A stretch of 64,000 bases of DNA, taken from the NCBI GenBank assembly GCA_024640505.1, contig JAHEEV010000002.1, forward strand, positions 34,141-98,140. The letters are read 5' to 3'. This document shows positions 37,243 through 47,297 of the stretch, in pieces; the stretch's first letter is position 1; each line of letters starts with the position of its first letter. The stretch is from Halieaceae bacterium. Its GTDB lineage: Bacteria > Pseudomonadota > Gammaproteobacteria > Pseudomonadales > Halieaceae. Below the pieces are notes generated by a model. The model was not told the DNA's origin. It ran no database searches and saw only the letters and a program-made list of their open reading frames with translations. The position numbers and the translations under genes are program-made.

Positions 37243-37551
37243 GGTCGTGGTTTTCCCGCTGCTGACGGTGTCTCCGGACTGACCGGAAGGGCATCCGGGC
37301 GGGGCGTTTCTCCGCGAATTCAGGGTCAGCGGGGGAGTATAACCGGAATTGTCAGAAGTGGCCCCGAATGGCGGCGAAATTCCGTAAAAACATAGCGACA
37401 AATCGGCTTCTTACGTATAATCGGCGGTTTGTGTTCGGGTGCGTAAAACCGCGTCTGCCCGGCTCCGGAGGGCCCGCCAGAAGAGGCTCAAAGGGGAGTC
37501 GCGGCCTGGACCTTCCAGCCCGTCCGCCAACCGCCAAGGAAACCGTTTTTC
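37243..37551. other. divergent promoter region between mtaD-like gene and gyrA
   Basis: 309 bases without a gene. The rightward gyrA promoter (TATAAT at 37416) is here, leaving a 5' leader of about 125 bases. The leader has GC-rich stretches but no riboswitch that I recognise. The leftward promoter is not obvious. Confidence 0.55.
37416..37421 (+). promoter_or_regulatory. putative -10 box of gyrA
   Basis: TTACGTATAATCGGCG contains a perfect TATAAT, 130 bases before the gyrA ATG, with a GC-rich discriminator. No strong -35 hexamer at 16-18 bases. The ACGTATAAT core is shared with the dusC and ferritin upstream regions. Confidence 0.55.
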
Positions 37552-40122
37552 ATGGGTGAAATAGCCAAAGAAATCCTTCCCGTCAATATCGAAGACGAGA
37601 TGCGGCAATCCTATCTCGATTACGCCATGAGCGTGATCGTCGGCAGGGCCCTGCCCGACGTGCGCGATGGTCTCAAGCCCGTGCACCGGCGGGTGCTCTT
37701 CGCCATGAACGAACTCAATAACGACTGGAACAAGGCCTACAAGAAATCCGCCCGGGTGGTGGGCGACGTGATCGGTAAATACCACCCTCACGGCGATTCC
37801 GCAGTCTATGACACCATCGTGCGCATGGCCCAGCCCTTCTCGCTGCGGTACATGCTGGTAGACGGGCAGGGCAACTTCGGTTCCATCGACGGCGACAACG
37901 CCGCCGCCATGCGTTACACCGAAATCCGCATGCGCAAGATCGCCCACGAACTGCTGGCAGATCTGGACAAGGAGACGGTCGACTTCGTCGACAACTACGA
38001 CGGGACGGAGCGGATTCCCGCGGTACTGCCGACCCGGGTGCCGAATCTGCTGATCAACGGCTCTTCCGGCATTGCCGTGGGCATGGCGACGAACATCCCG
38101 CCTCATAATCTCACCGAGGTCGTCAGTGGTTGCCTGGCCCTCATGGGTAATCCTGCACTGACCGTCGATGAGTTGATGGAGCATATCCCGGGGCCTGATT
38201 TCCCCACCGGCGCCATCATCAACGGACGCGCCGGTATCATCCAGGCCTACCGTACGGGGCGCGGCCGGATCTACGTGCGCGCCCGTGCGGAAGTGCTGAC
38301 CGACGAGAAAAAGGGCAAGGACACGATCATTGTCCACGAGATCCCCTACCAGCTGAACAAGGCCCGCCTGATCGAGCGCATTGCCGAACTGGTCAAGGAG
38401 AAAAAGATAGAGGGCATCACGGAACTGCGGGACGAATCCGACAAGGACGGCCTGCGTATCGTGATCGAGTTGCGTCGTGGCGAAATGGGCGATGTCGTGC
38501 TCAACAATCTCTATGCCCAGACCCAGTTGCAGTCCGTTTTCGGGATCAATATGGTCGCCCTGGTGGATGGGCAGCCGAAGGTGCTGAACCTCAAGGAAAT
38601 CCTCGAAGCCTTCATCCGCCATCGCCGCGAGGTGGTCACCCGGCGCACGGTTTACCTGTTGCGCAAGGCGCGCGAGCGCGGGCACATCCTCGAAGGACTC
38701 GCGATCGCCCTGTCCAATATCGACCCCGTGATCGAGCTGATCAAGGCCTCCCCCAGTGCGGCGGAGGCCCGCGAGAAGCTGCTGGCGCGTGGCTGGGCCC
38801 CCGGCGAGGTCACCGGCATGCTGGAGCGGGCGGGCGCGGACGCCTGCCGACCGGACGAACTGGAGCCACAGTATGGCCTGCACGACGGCCTGTACCACCT
38901 GTCACCGGCCCAGGCCCAGGCCATCCTGGAGCTGCGGCTGCACCGCCTGACCGGCCTCGAGCACGAGAAGTTGCTCAACGAGTACCAGGAAAGGCTGAAG
39001 GAAATTGCCGACTACCTGGAAATTCTGGGTGACCCCGACCGGCTGAAGCTCGTGATCCGCGAGGAACTCGAAGAGATCGTGCGCGAGTACGGCGATGAGC
39101 GTCTCACGGAGATCACCGCCTCACAGCATGACCTGACCGTGGAGGACCTGATTACCGAAGAAGACCGGGTGGTGACGATCTCTCACGGGGGTTACGCCAA
39201 GACCCAGCCGCTGTCCGATTACCAGGCACAGCGGCGCGGCGGCATGGGCAAGTCGGCCACTGCCGTCAAGGACGAGGATTTCGTCGAGCACCTGCTGATT
39301 GCCAGCACGCACTCCACCATCCTCTGTTTTTCCAACCAGGGTAAGGTCTACTGGCTCAAGGTCTACCAGATACCCCTGGCGGGCCGCAATTCACGGGGTC
39401 GACCCATGGTGAATCTGCTGCCGCTGGAAGAGGGCGAGCGGGTGACCTCCATCCTGCCCGTGGATGAATACACCGAGGGCCACTATATTTTCATGGCCAC
39501 CGCCAGCGGCACGGTCAAGAAGACTGCCCTGGTCGATTTTTCCCGCCAGCGCAGTGTGGGATTGCGGGCCCTCGAGCTGGAGGCGGGTGATGTACTTGTG
39601 GGTACGGCGATCACCGACGGTGATTGCGATGTCATGCTGCTCAGCAGCGAGGGCAAGGCGGTTCGCTTCAAGGAGGGCGACGTGCGGGCCATGGGGCGCA
39701 CTGCCCGCGGTGTGCGAGGCATCAAGCTGGGTGCCGGGCACCAGATGATTTCTCTGATCATCCCCCGGGACGGGGGCAGGGTGCTGACGGTCAGCGAGAA
39801 TGGCTACGGCAAGCGCACGGAACTGGCCGAATTCCCCATCAAGGGCCGGGGCACCAAGGGCGTGATTGCCATGTCCACCAGCGAGCGAAATGGCCGCCTG
39901 GTAGGGGCGGTGCAGGTATTTGATGGCGACGAGCTGATGTTGATTTCCAACCAGGGCACCCTGGTGCGCACCCGTGCGGACGAGGTGTCGATTCTCGGCC
40001 GCAACACCCAGGGTGTGCGCGTCATCCGTACCAAGGAGGGCGAACACCTGGTGGGCGTAGAGCGCATCGACGAGCCGGCCGAAGATCCGGAATTCGAGGA
40101 CGGCGGGGACAGCGAGGCCTGA
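37552..40122 (+). CDS. gyrA: DNA gyrase subunit A
   Basis: An 856-residue type II topoisomerase subunit that breaks and rejoins DNA to introduce negative supercoils. The winged-helix active site has Arg121-Tyr122 in [11 protein letters not shown]. The quinolone-determining region reads [17 protein letters not shown] with Ser83 and Asp87, the susceptible form. The C-terminal DNA-wrapping domain has repeated blades and a GyrA box, QRRGGMGK, near residue 560. The tail is acidic. AAGGA lies 11 bases before the ATG. Confidence 0.98.
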   Translation: MGEIAKEILPVNIEDEMRQSYLDYAMSVIVGRALPDVRDGLKPVHRRVLFAMNELNNDWNKAYKKSARVVGDVIGKYHPHGDSAVYDTIVRMAQPFSLRYMLVDGQGNFGSIDGDNAAAMRYTEIRMRKIAHELLADLDKETVDFVDNYDGTERIPAVLPTRVPNLLINGSSGIAVGMATNIPPHNLTEVVSGCLALMGNPALTVDELMEHIPGPDFPTGAIINGRAGIIQAYRTGRGRIYVRARAEVLTDEKKGKDTIIVHEIPYQLNKARLIERIAELVKEKKIEGITELRDESDKDGLRIVIELRRGEMGDVVLNNLYAQTQLQSVFGINMVALVDGQPKVLNLKEILEAFIRHRREVVTRRTVYLLRKARERGHILEGLAIALSNIDPVIELIKASPSAAEAREKLLARGWAPGEVTGMLERAGADACRPDELEPQYGLHDGLYHLSPAQAQAILELRLHRLTGLEHEKLLNEYQERLKEIADYLEILGDPDRLKLVIREELEEIVREYGDERLTEITASQHDLTVEDLITEEDRVVTISHGGYAKTQPLSDYQAQRRGGMGKSATAVKDEDFVEHLLIASTHSTILCFSNQGKVYWLKVYQIPLAGRNSRGRPMVNLLPLEEGERVTSILPVDEYTEGHYIFMATASGTVKKTALVDFSRQRSVGLRALELEAGDVLVGTAITDGDCDVMLLSSEGKAVRFKEGDVRAMGRTARGVRGIKLGAGHQMISLIIPRDGGRVLTVSENGYGKRTELAEFPIKGRGTKGVIAMSTSERNGRLVGAVQVFDGDELMLISNQGTLVRTRADEVSILGRNTQGVRVIRTKEGEHLVGVERIDEPAEDPEFEDGGDSEA

Positions 40123-40148
40123 TACGTCCCGCATCTACCGGACGTCAT

Positions 40149-40212
40149 GATCCCCGCGTCGCGGGGATCCGGTGAAAGATCGCTTCAGCCCGACTCACCC
40201 CGCCATGGCGGG
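40149..40212. repeat. two GC-rich palindromes between gyrA and serC
   Basis: GATCCCCGCG and CGCGGGGATC (40149-40169) are perfect arms around a single T; CCCGCCATGGCGGG (40199-40212) is a second perfect palindrome. Neither has a T-run. They may stabilise or terminate the gyrA message, or be short dispersed repeats. Confidence 0.6.
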
Positions 40213-40279
40213 CCTGTGCCCGTACCGGGGCAGCGCGGGTTAAAGCATATTTTGAACATAGTTGAAGGGATTACTCTAC

Positions 40280-41359
40280 ATGACCCGCTGTTACAACTTT
40301 TGCGCAGGCCCGGCAGCACTGCCGGAGCCCGTCCTGGAAACCGCCCGCGACGAACTGCTGGACTGGCACGGCCGGGGCCTGTCGCTGATGGAGATGAGCC
40401 ACCGCAGCCCGGAAGTGGTGGGCGTGGCCGAGCGCGCCGAACACACCCTGCGCAGGCTGCTGAATGTGTCTGACGATTATGCGGTGCTGTTCCTGCAGGG
40501 GGGTGCCAGTACCCAGTTTGCAGCGGTTCCCCTGAACCTGCTGGGAGACCGGGCCGGGGCGGATTATGTCAACACCGGGCAGTGGTCGAAAAAAGCCATC
40601 GCGGAGGGGAAGCGGTACGGTCAGGTGAACGTCGTGGCCACCTCCGAGGACACCAACTTTTCCACGATTCCGCCCCGGGACAGCTGGCAGCTTGATGCGG
40701 ACGCAGCCTATCTGCACTATACCCCCAACGAGACCATTGGCGGGGTGGAGTTCTTCTGGACGCCCCAGGCCGGTGTGCCGCTGGTCGCGGACATGTCGTC
40801 GACCCTTCTCTCCCGGCCGATCGAGGTGAGTGAATTCGGGGTAATCTATGCCGGCGCACAGAAGAATATCGGGCCTGCGGGGCTGACGCTGGTGATCGTG
40901 CGCCGGGACCTGCTGGGCCGCGCCGATCCCAGGTGCCCGGCCATGCTCAACTGGCAGGTGGCGGATGACAACGACTCCATGTACAACACGCCGCCGACCT
41001 TCGCGCTGTACCTGGCGGGCCTGGTGTTTGACTGGCTCGAGGCCCTGGGTGGGCTGGACGCCATGGAAGTGGTGAACCGGCGCAAGGCGGAAAAGCTCTA
41101 TGGGGCGATTGACGGCAGTGACTTCTACGCCAATCCCGTGGAACTTGCCAGCCGGTCGCTGATGAATGTGCCGTTCACACTGGCTGACGACGCCCTGGAC
41201 AAGCTGTTCCTGCAACAGTCGGAGGAGGCCGGGTTGCTGAACCTGAAGGGGCATCGCTCTGTGGGCGGGATGCGCGCAAGCATCTACAATGCGGTGAGTG
41301 AGGCGGCGGTGGACGCCCTGATCACTTTCATGCAGGATTTCGAGCAACGCAACGGATAG
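40280..41359 (+). CDS. serC: phosphoserine aminotransferase
   Basis: A 359-residue PLP enzyme that converts 3-phosphohydroxypyruvate to phosphoserine, and in B6 synthesis makes 4-phosphohydroxythreonine. Signatures: YNFCAGPAALPEPVLE, MEMSHRSPEV, FLQGGASTQFA and the PLP lysine in VIYAGAQKNIGPAG. Near full family length (about 360). ATG at 40280 with AAGGGA upstream; a TTG at 40262 is too early. Downstream pheA follows by 15 bases. Confidence 0.97.
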   Translation: MTRCYNFCAGPAALPEPVLETARDELLDWHGRGLSLMEMSHRSPEVVGVAERAEHTLRRLLNVSDDYAVLFLQGGASTQFAAVPLNLLGDRAGADYVNTGQWSKKAIAEGKRYGQVNVVATSEDTNFSTIPPRDSWQLDADAAYLHYTPNETIGGVEFFWTPQAGVPLVADMSSTLLSRPIEVSEFGVIYAGAQKNIGPAGLTLVIVRRDLLGRADPRCPAMLNWQVADDNDSMYNTPPTFALYLAGLVFDWLEALGGLDAMEVVNRRKAEKLYGAIDGSDFYANPVELASRSLMNVPFTLADDALDKLFLQQSEEAGLLNLKGHRSVGGMRASIYNAVSEAAVDALITFMQDFEQRNG

Positions 41360-41374
41360 GGACCCGCACAGCTC

Positions 41375-42490
41375 ATGGCGGATGACAGAGATCTCGATCA
41401 GGTCAGGGCGGACATCGATGCCATCGACCGTGACATCCAGGCGCTGATCAGCCGGCGGGCCAGGTGTGCCCAGCGGGTAGCCGAAATCAAGTTACGGGAC
41501 ATCCTGGCGGCCCGGGAGCGCGGTGAAGAGGCGGAGGTGGTTTATTACCGCCCGGAGAGGGAAGCGCAGGTTCTGCAGCGCATCATTGAACGCGACCAGG
41601 GGCCCCTGGACGGGGACTCGGTAGCCCACATCTTCCGTGAGATCATGTCCGCCTGCCTGGCGCTGGAGAAGCCGTTACAGGTGGCCTACCTGGGGCCTGA
41701 GGGCACCTTTACCCAGGCAGCGGCGATCAAGCACTTCGGTCACGCTGCCCTGTGCATACCCCAGGGGACGATCGACTCGGTTTTCAGCCAGGTGGAGTCG
41801 GGGGAGTGCAACTACGGGGTGGTGCCCGTGGAGAATTCCACCGAGGGGATGGTCAGTCACACCCTGGACAACTTCATGGATTCCCCCCTTAAGATTTCCG
41901 GCGAGGTGGAATTGCGTATCGCTCACCATCTGCTGGTATCGGAGCGCACCGGCGCCGGCGACATTACCCGCATCTGCGCGCACCAGCAGGCCCTGGCCCA
42001 GTGCCGCAACTGGCTTGACCGGAACTGGCCGGACATCGAGCGGGAAGCGGTCAGCAGCAACGGCGAGGCGGCCCGGATGGCCGCGGAAATCCCGGGTGTG
42101 GCGGCTGTCGCCGGTGACATGGCGGCGGAGCTCTATCATCTGGTGAAGCTGGCGGAGCACATCGAGGACTACGCTGACAATACCACCCGGTTTCTGATCA
42201 TCGGCCGCGAGGAGGTCCCGCCCAGCGGGCGCGACAAGACCTCGATTATCGTGTCCAGCCGCAACCGCCCCGGGGCATTGTTCGACCTGCTCGAGCCTTT
42301 CCGGCGCGGCGGAATCAGTCTGACCCGCATAGACACCCGGCCATCGCGCACGGAAAAGTGGGCCTACGTGTTCTTCATCGAATTCGAGGGACACCTGCAG
42401 GATGAGAATATCGCCGCTATTCTCTCCCAGCTCGAAGAGCAGTCGATTCTGCTCAAGCCTCTGGGTTCCTACCCCCAGGCGGTTCTGTAG
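41375..42490 (+). CDS. pheA: chorismate mutase / prephenate dehydratase (P-protein)
   Basis: A 371-residue bifunctional enzyme of phenylalanine synthesis. Residues 1-90 are an AroQ-type chorismate mutase (DQVRADIDAIDRDIQALISRR). The dehydratase starts VAYLGPEGTFTQAAA and includes VPVENSTEGMV and DNTTRFLIIG. The C-terminal ACT domain (NRPGALFDLLEPF and a GI/ESRP-like TRIDTRPSR) gives Phe feedback. Second gene in the serC block. Confidence 0.96.
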   Translation: MADDRDLDQVRADIDAIDRDIQALISRRARCAQRVAEIKLRDILAARERGEEAEVVYYRPEREAQVLQRIIERDQGPLDGDSVAHIFREIMSACLALEKPLQVAYLGPEGTFTQAAAIKHFGHAALCIPQGTIDSVFSQVESGECNYGVVPVENSTEGMVSHTLDNFMDSPLKISGEVELRIAHHLLVSERTGAGDITRICAHQQALAQCRNWLDRNWPDIEREAVSSNGEAARMAAEIPGVAAVAGDMAAELYHLVKLAEHIEDYADNTTRFLIIGREEVPPSGRDKTSIIVSSRNRPGALFDLLEPFRRGGISLTRIDTRPSRTEKWAYVFFIEFEGHLQDENIAAILSQLEEQSILLKPLGSYPQAVL

Positions 42491-42492
42491 CG

Positions 42493-43401
42493 ATGGCCCT
42501 GTCGGGGGATACCGTGGCCATTCTCGGCCTGGGCCTGATCGGGGGGTCACTGGCCCGCGCGCTGCGCCAGAGTGGATTCAGCAGGCACTTCATCGGCTAT
42601 GGCCACCGGGAGCCGTCCCTGCGCCGCGGTGTCGAGCTGGGGGTCATCGATGAGTTCACCCTCGACCTGGACGAGGTCCTCGCGCGTGCCGATATTGTGG
42701 TGCTGTGTGCCCCGACCCTGGTGGCGGCCGACATGTTGGCGGACATCCTGCGCCGGTGTGATGGGCGCGAGTCGCCTCCCGTGCTGACCGATGTGGCCAG
42801 TGTGAAGGGCAATTTGCTGGCGGCAGCCAAGGACGCTCTGCAGGGCGAGATGCCGCCAAACCTCGTGCTGGGACATCCGATAGCGGGCTCCGAGCGCAGC
42901 GGCGTCGACGCCTCCAGTGCCGGGCTCTTTGTCAATCACCGGGTGATCCTGACGCCGGTCGCGGGCAATGATCCCGAGGCCGTGGCCCTGGTTCGCGCCA
43001 TGTGGGCGAGTACCGGCGCCGACGTGGTCGACATGGCGGTGGAGGAGCACGATGCGGTCCTGGCCGCTACCAGTCATCTGCCGCATGTCCTGGCCTATGC
43101 CCTCGTGGATGCGCTGGCCAGCGCGGATGCCAGTGAGGATATTTTCCGTTTTGCAGCGGGGGGGTTTCGCGACTTTACGCGGATCGCTTCCTCGGATCCG
43201 GTTATGTGGCGGGATATCGCCATCGCCAACAAAAATGCCCTGCTGACCGTCATGGACAGTTTCACCGAACACCTCTCGGATCTGCGTGGGGCCGTCGAGC
43301 AGGAGGACGCTCAGCGAATACTGGAGACGTTTTCCCGTGCCAAGCGGGCCCGCGACGAGTTCGCCGCCATGCTCGCCGAGCGCGGGCAGTCATCGCCCTG
43401 A
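42493..43401 (+). CDS. tyrA: prephenate dehydrogenase
   Basis: A 302-residue NAD(P)-dependent enzyme of tyrosine synthesis. Rossmann loop VAILGLGLIGGSLARAL; active-site blocks LGHPIAGSERSGVDAS and ATSHLPHVLAYALVD. It starts 2 bases after pheA. In Pseudomonas the homologous domain is fused to AroA; here it stops 10 bases before aroA, in a different frame. No hisC lies between pheA and tyrA. Confidence 0.95.
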   Translation: MALSGDTVAILGLGLIGGSLARALRQSGFSRHFIGYGHREPSLRRGVELGVIDEFTLDLDEVLARADIVVLCAPTLVAADMLADILRRCDGRESPPVLTDVASVKGNLLAAAKDALQGEMPPNLVLGHPIAGSERSGVDASSAGLFVNHRVILTPVAGNDPEAVALVRAMWASTGADVVDMAVEEHDAVLAATSHLPHVLAYALVDALASADASEDIFRFAAGGFRDFTRIASSDPVMWRDIAIANKNALLTVMDSFTEHLSDLRGAVEQEDAQRILETFSRAKRARDEFAAMLAERGQSSP

Positions 43402-43411
43402 TGGAGTCGCC

Positions 43412-44716
43412 ATGGAATTCAAGTTAATGCCGGGAGGCGCGATCACGGGGGAGGCGAGGGTGCCCGGTGACAAATCCATCTCCCACCGCGCCATCATGCT
43501 GGGCGCCCTGGCAGAGGGTACCACCCGGGTGAGCGGATTTCTCGAGGGGGAGGATGCCCTGGCCACCGTGGCGGCATTTCGCGCCATGGGTGTCGACATC
43601 GAGGGTCCCGAGGACGGGGAAGTCACCCTGCACGGTGTGGGCCTGCATGGGTTGCGGGCGCCACAGGAGGCCCTGGACCTGGGTAATTCGGGCACCAGCA
43701 TCCGGCTACTGTCGGGCCTGCTGGCGGGGCAGTCCTTCGCCTGCGAGTTGACCGGGGACCGGTCACTCTGCGGGCGACCCATGGGGCGGGTGATCGACCC
43801 CCTCACGATGATGGGTGCCAGGATCGAGGGTGTCGAGGGCGGGCGGCCGCCATTGAAAATCACCGGGGGACAGTCGTTACAGGGCATCCATTACGACCTG
43901 CCCATGGCCAGTGCCCAGGTGAAGTCCTGCGTGTTGCTGGCGGGACTGTACGCCCGCGGTCGCACTTCCGTGACCGAGCCCGCGCCGACCCGAGACCACA
44001 CCGAGCGCATGCTGCGCGGCTTCGGGTACCCGGTGTCCAGCGAACAGGGAGTGATCGCCCTGGAAGGTGGCGGCCGTCTGCGCGCCACCGATATCGATGT
44101 GCCGGCGGATATATCCTCGGCGGCTTTTTTCCTGGTGGCGGCGAGTATCGCTCCGGGATCCGACCTGCTGCTCACTCACGTGGGAGTCAACCCTACCCGA
44201 ACCGGGGTGCTCAGGATCCTTGAGCTGATGGGCGCTGACATCACCCTGAAGAACGAGCGCGTGGTCGGGGGTGAGCCGGTAGCCGATATTCGCGTTCGCC
44301 ACGCACCCCTGCGCGGTATCGAGATACCCGCGGACCAGGTGCCCCTGGCCATCGACGAATTCCCGGCCCTGTTTATCGCCGCGGCCTGCGCCGAGGGGCG
44401 CACGGTACTGCATGGTGCGGAGGAGTTGCGGGTCAAGGAGAGCGACCGCATCGCCGCCATGGCGGAGGGCCTCACCACCCTGGGCATCGCCAATGAGGTA
44501 CTGGATGACGGTATCGTCATCGAGGGCGGAACCCCGGGAGGCGGGGTGATCCTTACCCATCATGACCACCGCATCGCCATGTCGTTCGCCATCGCCGCAC
44601 TGAGAGCGGAGGGCGAGATCCGGATTCTGGATTGCGATCACGTGGCTACCTCCTTCCCGGGTTTCGACGCAATGGCGCGGGGCCTGGGCCTGCAGATCTC
44701 AACCCTCGCGGATTGA
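43412..44716 (+). CDS. aroA: 5-enolpyruvylshikimate-3-phosphate synthase
   Basis: A 434-residue enzyme of the shikimate pathway, transferring enolpyruvyl to shikimate 3-phosphate. Signatures: VPGDKSISHRAIMLGALAEG, LGNSGTSIRLLSG, and the C-terminal RVKESDRIAAMAEGL and HHDHRIAMSFA. The ATG at 43412 fits the family; the open frame extends into tyrA without similarity. The ending overlaps the cmk start by one base (TGATG). Confidence 0.97.
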   Translation: MEFKLMPGGAITGEARVPGDKSISHRAIMLGALAEGTTRVSGFLEGEDALATVAAFRAMGVDIEGPEDGEVTLHGVGLHGLRAPQEALDLGNSGTSIRLLSGLLAGQSFACELTGDRSLCGRPMGRVIDPLTMMGARIEGVEGGRPPLKITGGQSLQGIHYDLPMASAQVKSCVLLAGLYARGRTSVTEPAPTRDHTERMLRGFGYPVSSEQGVIALEGGGRLRATDIDVPADISSAAFFLVAASIAPGSDLLLTHVGVNPTRTGVLRILELMGADITLKNERVVGGEPVADIRVRHAPLRGIEIPADQVPLAIDEFPALFIAAACAEGRTVLHGAEELRVKESDRIAAMAEGLTTLGIANEVLDDGIVIEGGTPGGGVILTHHDHRIAMSFAIAALRAEGEIRILDCDHVATSFPGFDAMARGLGLQISTLAD

Positions 44717-45396
44717 TGGGCGGCGTGCCGGTTATCACAGTCGACGGGCCCTCCGGTGCAGGCAAGGGCACCATCAGCCACATGCTGGCAGAGCATCTGG
44801 GCTGGCACCTGCTGGACAGTGGCGCGCTCTACCGGGTCACCGGCCAGGCGTGCCTGATCGAGGGGGTCAGCTGGGACGACCATCCCGCGGTGACCGAAGT
44901 AGCCAGGCACCTGGATGTCAGTTTCACAACAGGTGCGGGCGGGGAAATTCTGGTGGCTTATAAAGGCAGGGATGTCAGCAGAGCTATCCGGACGGAGGAA
45001 GGGGGTCGCGGTGCCTCCACCGTTGCCGCAATTCCCTCAGTGCGTGATGCGCTGCTGGCGCGCCAGCGGGAGTTCTGCCGGCCCCCCGGTCTGGTCGCCG
45101 ACGGACGCGATATGGGGACCGTGGTATTTCCCGACGCCCCCCTCAAATTCTTCCTTACCGCCAGTGCCCGTGAACGGGCCGAGCGGCGGTATAAGCAGTT
45201 GATAGCAAAGGGAGAAAGTGTTAGTCTCCCGCGCCTTCTGGAGGATATACAGGAACGGGACGAGCGCGACAGCAAGCGCGCGGTGTCACCCCTGGTACCC
45301 GCAGAAGATGCCATCGTCATCGACAGCAGTGCCATGCCCATACCGGATGTCTTCGAGCAGGTGCTGTTGGAGGTGAAGCAAAAAGGACTGATTTAA
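44716..45396 (+). CDS. cmk: cytidylate kinase
   Basis: A 226-residue kinase that phosphorylates CMP and dCMP. The P-loop reads VDGPSGAGKGTISHML near the N-terminus, followed by DSGALYRV, and VADGRDMGTVVFPDA and RYKQLIAKGE with DRDSKRAVSPL-like lid residues. ATG at 44716 overlaps the aroA stop. It precedes rpsA, the standard cmk-rpsA order in proteobacteria. Confidence 0.97.
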   Translation: MGGVPVITVDGPSGAGKGTISHMLAEHLGWHLLDSGALYRVTGQACLIEGVSWDDHPAVTEVARHLDVSFTTGAGGEILVAYKGRDVSRAIRTEEGGRGASTVAAIPSVRDALLARQREFCRPPGLVADGRDMGTVVFPDAPLKFFLTASARERAERRYKQLIAKGESVSLPRLLEDIQERDERDSKRAVSPLVPAEDAIVIDSSAMPIPDVFEQVLLEVKQKGLI

Positions 45397-45517
45397 CCGC
45401 AAAAAACGGCAATCTTCCTTGAAAAGGCACCGAATATCGCTGAAACGGCTGAATCCAGTCAGGGTCGGTGCGGCGATATCTCTGAACATGACCCGGGCCG
45501 GCTGGAGGCACGGTAGA

Positions 45518-45543
45518 GGCGGAAAACCGCCGCGATCATTTTT
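45518..45543 (+). promoter_or_regulatory. hairpin in the rpsA leader
   Basis: GGCGG-AAAA-CCGCC forms a tight stem-loop 28 bases before the rpsA start, followed 7 bases later by five T. S1 is autoregulated at its leader RNA in E. coli, where hairpins replace a strong ribosome site. The weak AGGT site here fits that scheme, by analogy only. Confidence 0.35.
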
Positions 45544-45558
45544 AACAGGTAATGTGTA

Positions 45559-47235
45559 ATGAGCGAATCCTTCGCTGAACTCTTTGAAGAAAGTCTGAAA
45601 ACCGTCGATATGCAGCCCGGAGCCATCGTGACCGGCGTGGTGATCGACATCGATAACGAGTGGGTCACTGTACACGCGGGCCTCAAGTCCGAAGGTGTCA
45701 TCCCTCGTGCCCAGTTCACCGATGCCAGCGGCGAATGCACGCTCAATATCGGTGATGAAGTGCAGGTCGCGCTGGAGACCGTGGAAGACGGTTTCGGCGA
45801 AACCAAGCTCTCCCGCGAGAAGGCCAAGCGGTCAGAGGCCTGGAAAGAGCTGGAAGCGGCCCACGAAGCCGACGAAGTGGTCAAGGGTGTCATCAACGGC
45901 AAGGTCAAGGGTGGCTTTACCGTGGATATCAATACCATCCGTGCATTCCTGCCGGGCTCCCTGGTGGACGTGCGACCCGTGCGCGAGACCACGCACCTGG
46001 AAGGCAAGGAACTGGAATTCAAGGTCATCAAGCTGGACCAGAAGCGCAACAATGTCGTGGTTTCCCGCCGTGCTGTCATGGAGGCGGCCAACAGCGAAGA
46101 GCGCGAAGCGCTGCTGGAATCCCTGCAGGAAGGCATGTCCGTCAAGGGTATCGTGAAGAACCTGACCGACTATGGCGCCTTCGTCGACCTGGGTGGCGTG
46201 GACGGACTGCTGCACATTACCGACATGGCCTGGAAGCGCATCAAGCACCCCTCGGAGATCGTCGAGGTCGGTCAGGAGATCGACGTCAAGATCCTCAAGT
46301 TCGACCGCGAGCGCAACCGCGTATCGCTCGGTCTCAAGCAACTGGGCGAAGATCCCTGGGTGGAGATTACCGGTCGCTACCCCGAAGGCAGCCGCGTCAA
46401 GGCGCGCATCACCAACCTCACCGACTACGGCTGCTTTGCCGAGCTGGAAGAGGGCGTGGAAGGCCTGGTACACGTCTCCGAGATGGACTGGACCAACAAG
46501 AACGTGCATCCCTCCAAGATCGTCCAGCTGGGCGACGAAGTAGAGGTGATGGTGCTGGATATCGACGAAGAGCGTCGCCGCATCTCCCTGGGTATCAAGC
46601 AGTGCCAGCAGAATCCCTGGGATGCGTTTGCGTCACAGTACAGCAAGGGCGACAAGATCTCCGGCAGCATCAAGTCCATCACGGACTTCGGTATCTTCAT
46701 CGGTCTGGAAGGCAACATCGATGGTCTGGTGCACCTGTCCGACATCAGCTGGAATGAAACGGGCGAAGAAGCGGTGCGCAACTACAAGAAGGGTGACGAG
46801 ATCGAAACCGTCATCCTGTCCATCGACCCGGAGCGTGAGCGCATTTCCCTGGGCGTCAAGCAGCTGGAAGACGATCCTTTCGGTAACTACGTGTCCGCCA
46901 ACGACCGCGGTTCCATCGTAACCGGTGAAGTCACGGAAGTGGATGCCAAGTCCGTTGTCATCAAGCTGGCAGACGAGGTGGAGGGTGTCCTCAAAGCCTC
47001 GGATATCAGCAGGGAACGCGTCGAGGACGCGCGTAACTCCTTCAAGGTCGGTGATTCGGTAGAAGCCAAGATCATCTCGGTGGATCGCAAGAACCGCAGC
47101 CTGGCCCTGTCCATCAAGGCCAAGGACTACGACGACGAGCAGGAAGCTGTGAAATCCCTCAAGGAGCAGGAAACTGAAACTGCCTCCCCGGGCACCATCG
47201 GCGACCTGATCAAGGCGCAGATGGGCGACAAGTAA
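45559..47235 (+). CDS. rpsA: 30S ribosomal protein S1
   Basis: A 558-residue protein with six S1/OB-fold repeats, the full gammaproteobacterial form. The repeats start near residues 20, 105, 190, 277, 364 and 452; the central ones contain recognisable segments such as [26 protein letters not shown]1 binds mRNA upstream of the start site and helps translation initiation. It lies 162 bases after cmk and is followed by an intrinsic terminator. Lower GC wobble and regular codon use fit high expression. Confidence 0.98.
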   Translation: MSESFAELFEESLKTVDMQPGAIVTGVVIDIDNEWVTVHAGLKSEGVIPRAQFTDASGECTLNIGDEVQVALETVEDGFGETKLSREKAKRSEAWKELEAAHEADEVVKGVINGKVKGGFTVDINTIRAFLPGSLVDVRPVRETTHLEGKELEFKVIKLDQKRNNVVVSRRAVMEAANSEEREALLESLQEGMSVKGIVKNLTDYGAFVDLGGVDGLLHITDMAWKRIKHPSEIVEVGQEIDVKILKFDRERNRVSLGLKQLGEDPWVEITGRYPEGSRVKARITNLTDYGCFAELEEGVEGLVHVSEMDWTNKNVHPSKIVQLGDEVEVMVLDIDEERRRISLGIKQCQQNPWDAFASQYSKGDKISGSIKSITDFGIFIGLEGNIDGLVHLSDISWNETGEEAVRNYKKGDEIETVILSIDPERERISLGVKQLEDDPFGNYVSANDRGSIVTGEVTEVDAKSVVIKLADEVEGVLKASDISRERVEDARNSFKVGDSVEAKIISVDRKNRSLALSIKAKDYDDEQEAVKSLKEQETETASPGTIGDLIKAQMGDK

Positions 47236-47271
47236 TACAGCCACACCCGGGGCTCCGGTCCCCTCTATAAA

Positions 47272-47297
47272 GGGCTCGCTTCGGCGGGCCCTTTTTT
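47272..47297 (+). terminator. intrinsic terminator of rpsA
   Basis: GGGCTCGC-TTCG-GCGGGCCC, an 8-bp stem (one G-U) capped by a stable TTCG tetraloop and followed directly by six T. It begins 36 bases after the rpsA stop. Confidence 0.92.

Noticed and set aside
37411..38898. 495-codon antisense frame over gyrA
   Set aside because: Opposite to the highly conserved N-terminal gyrA domain; composition is a reading-frame artefact.
43286..43411. N-terminal extension of aroA into tyrA
   Set aside because: The frame is open but the extra residues are unlike AroA; ATG 43412 begins the conserved protein.
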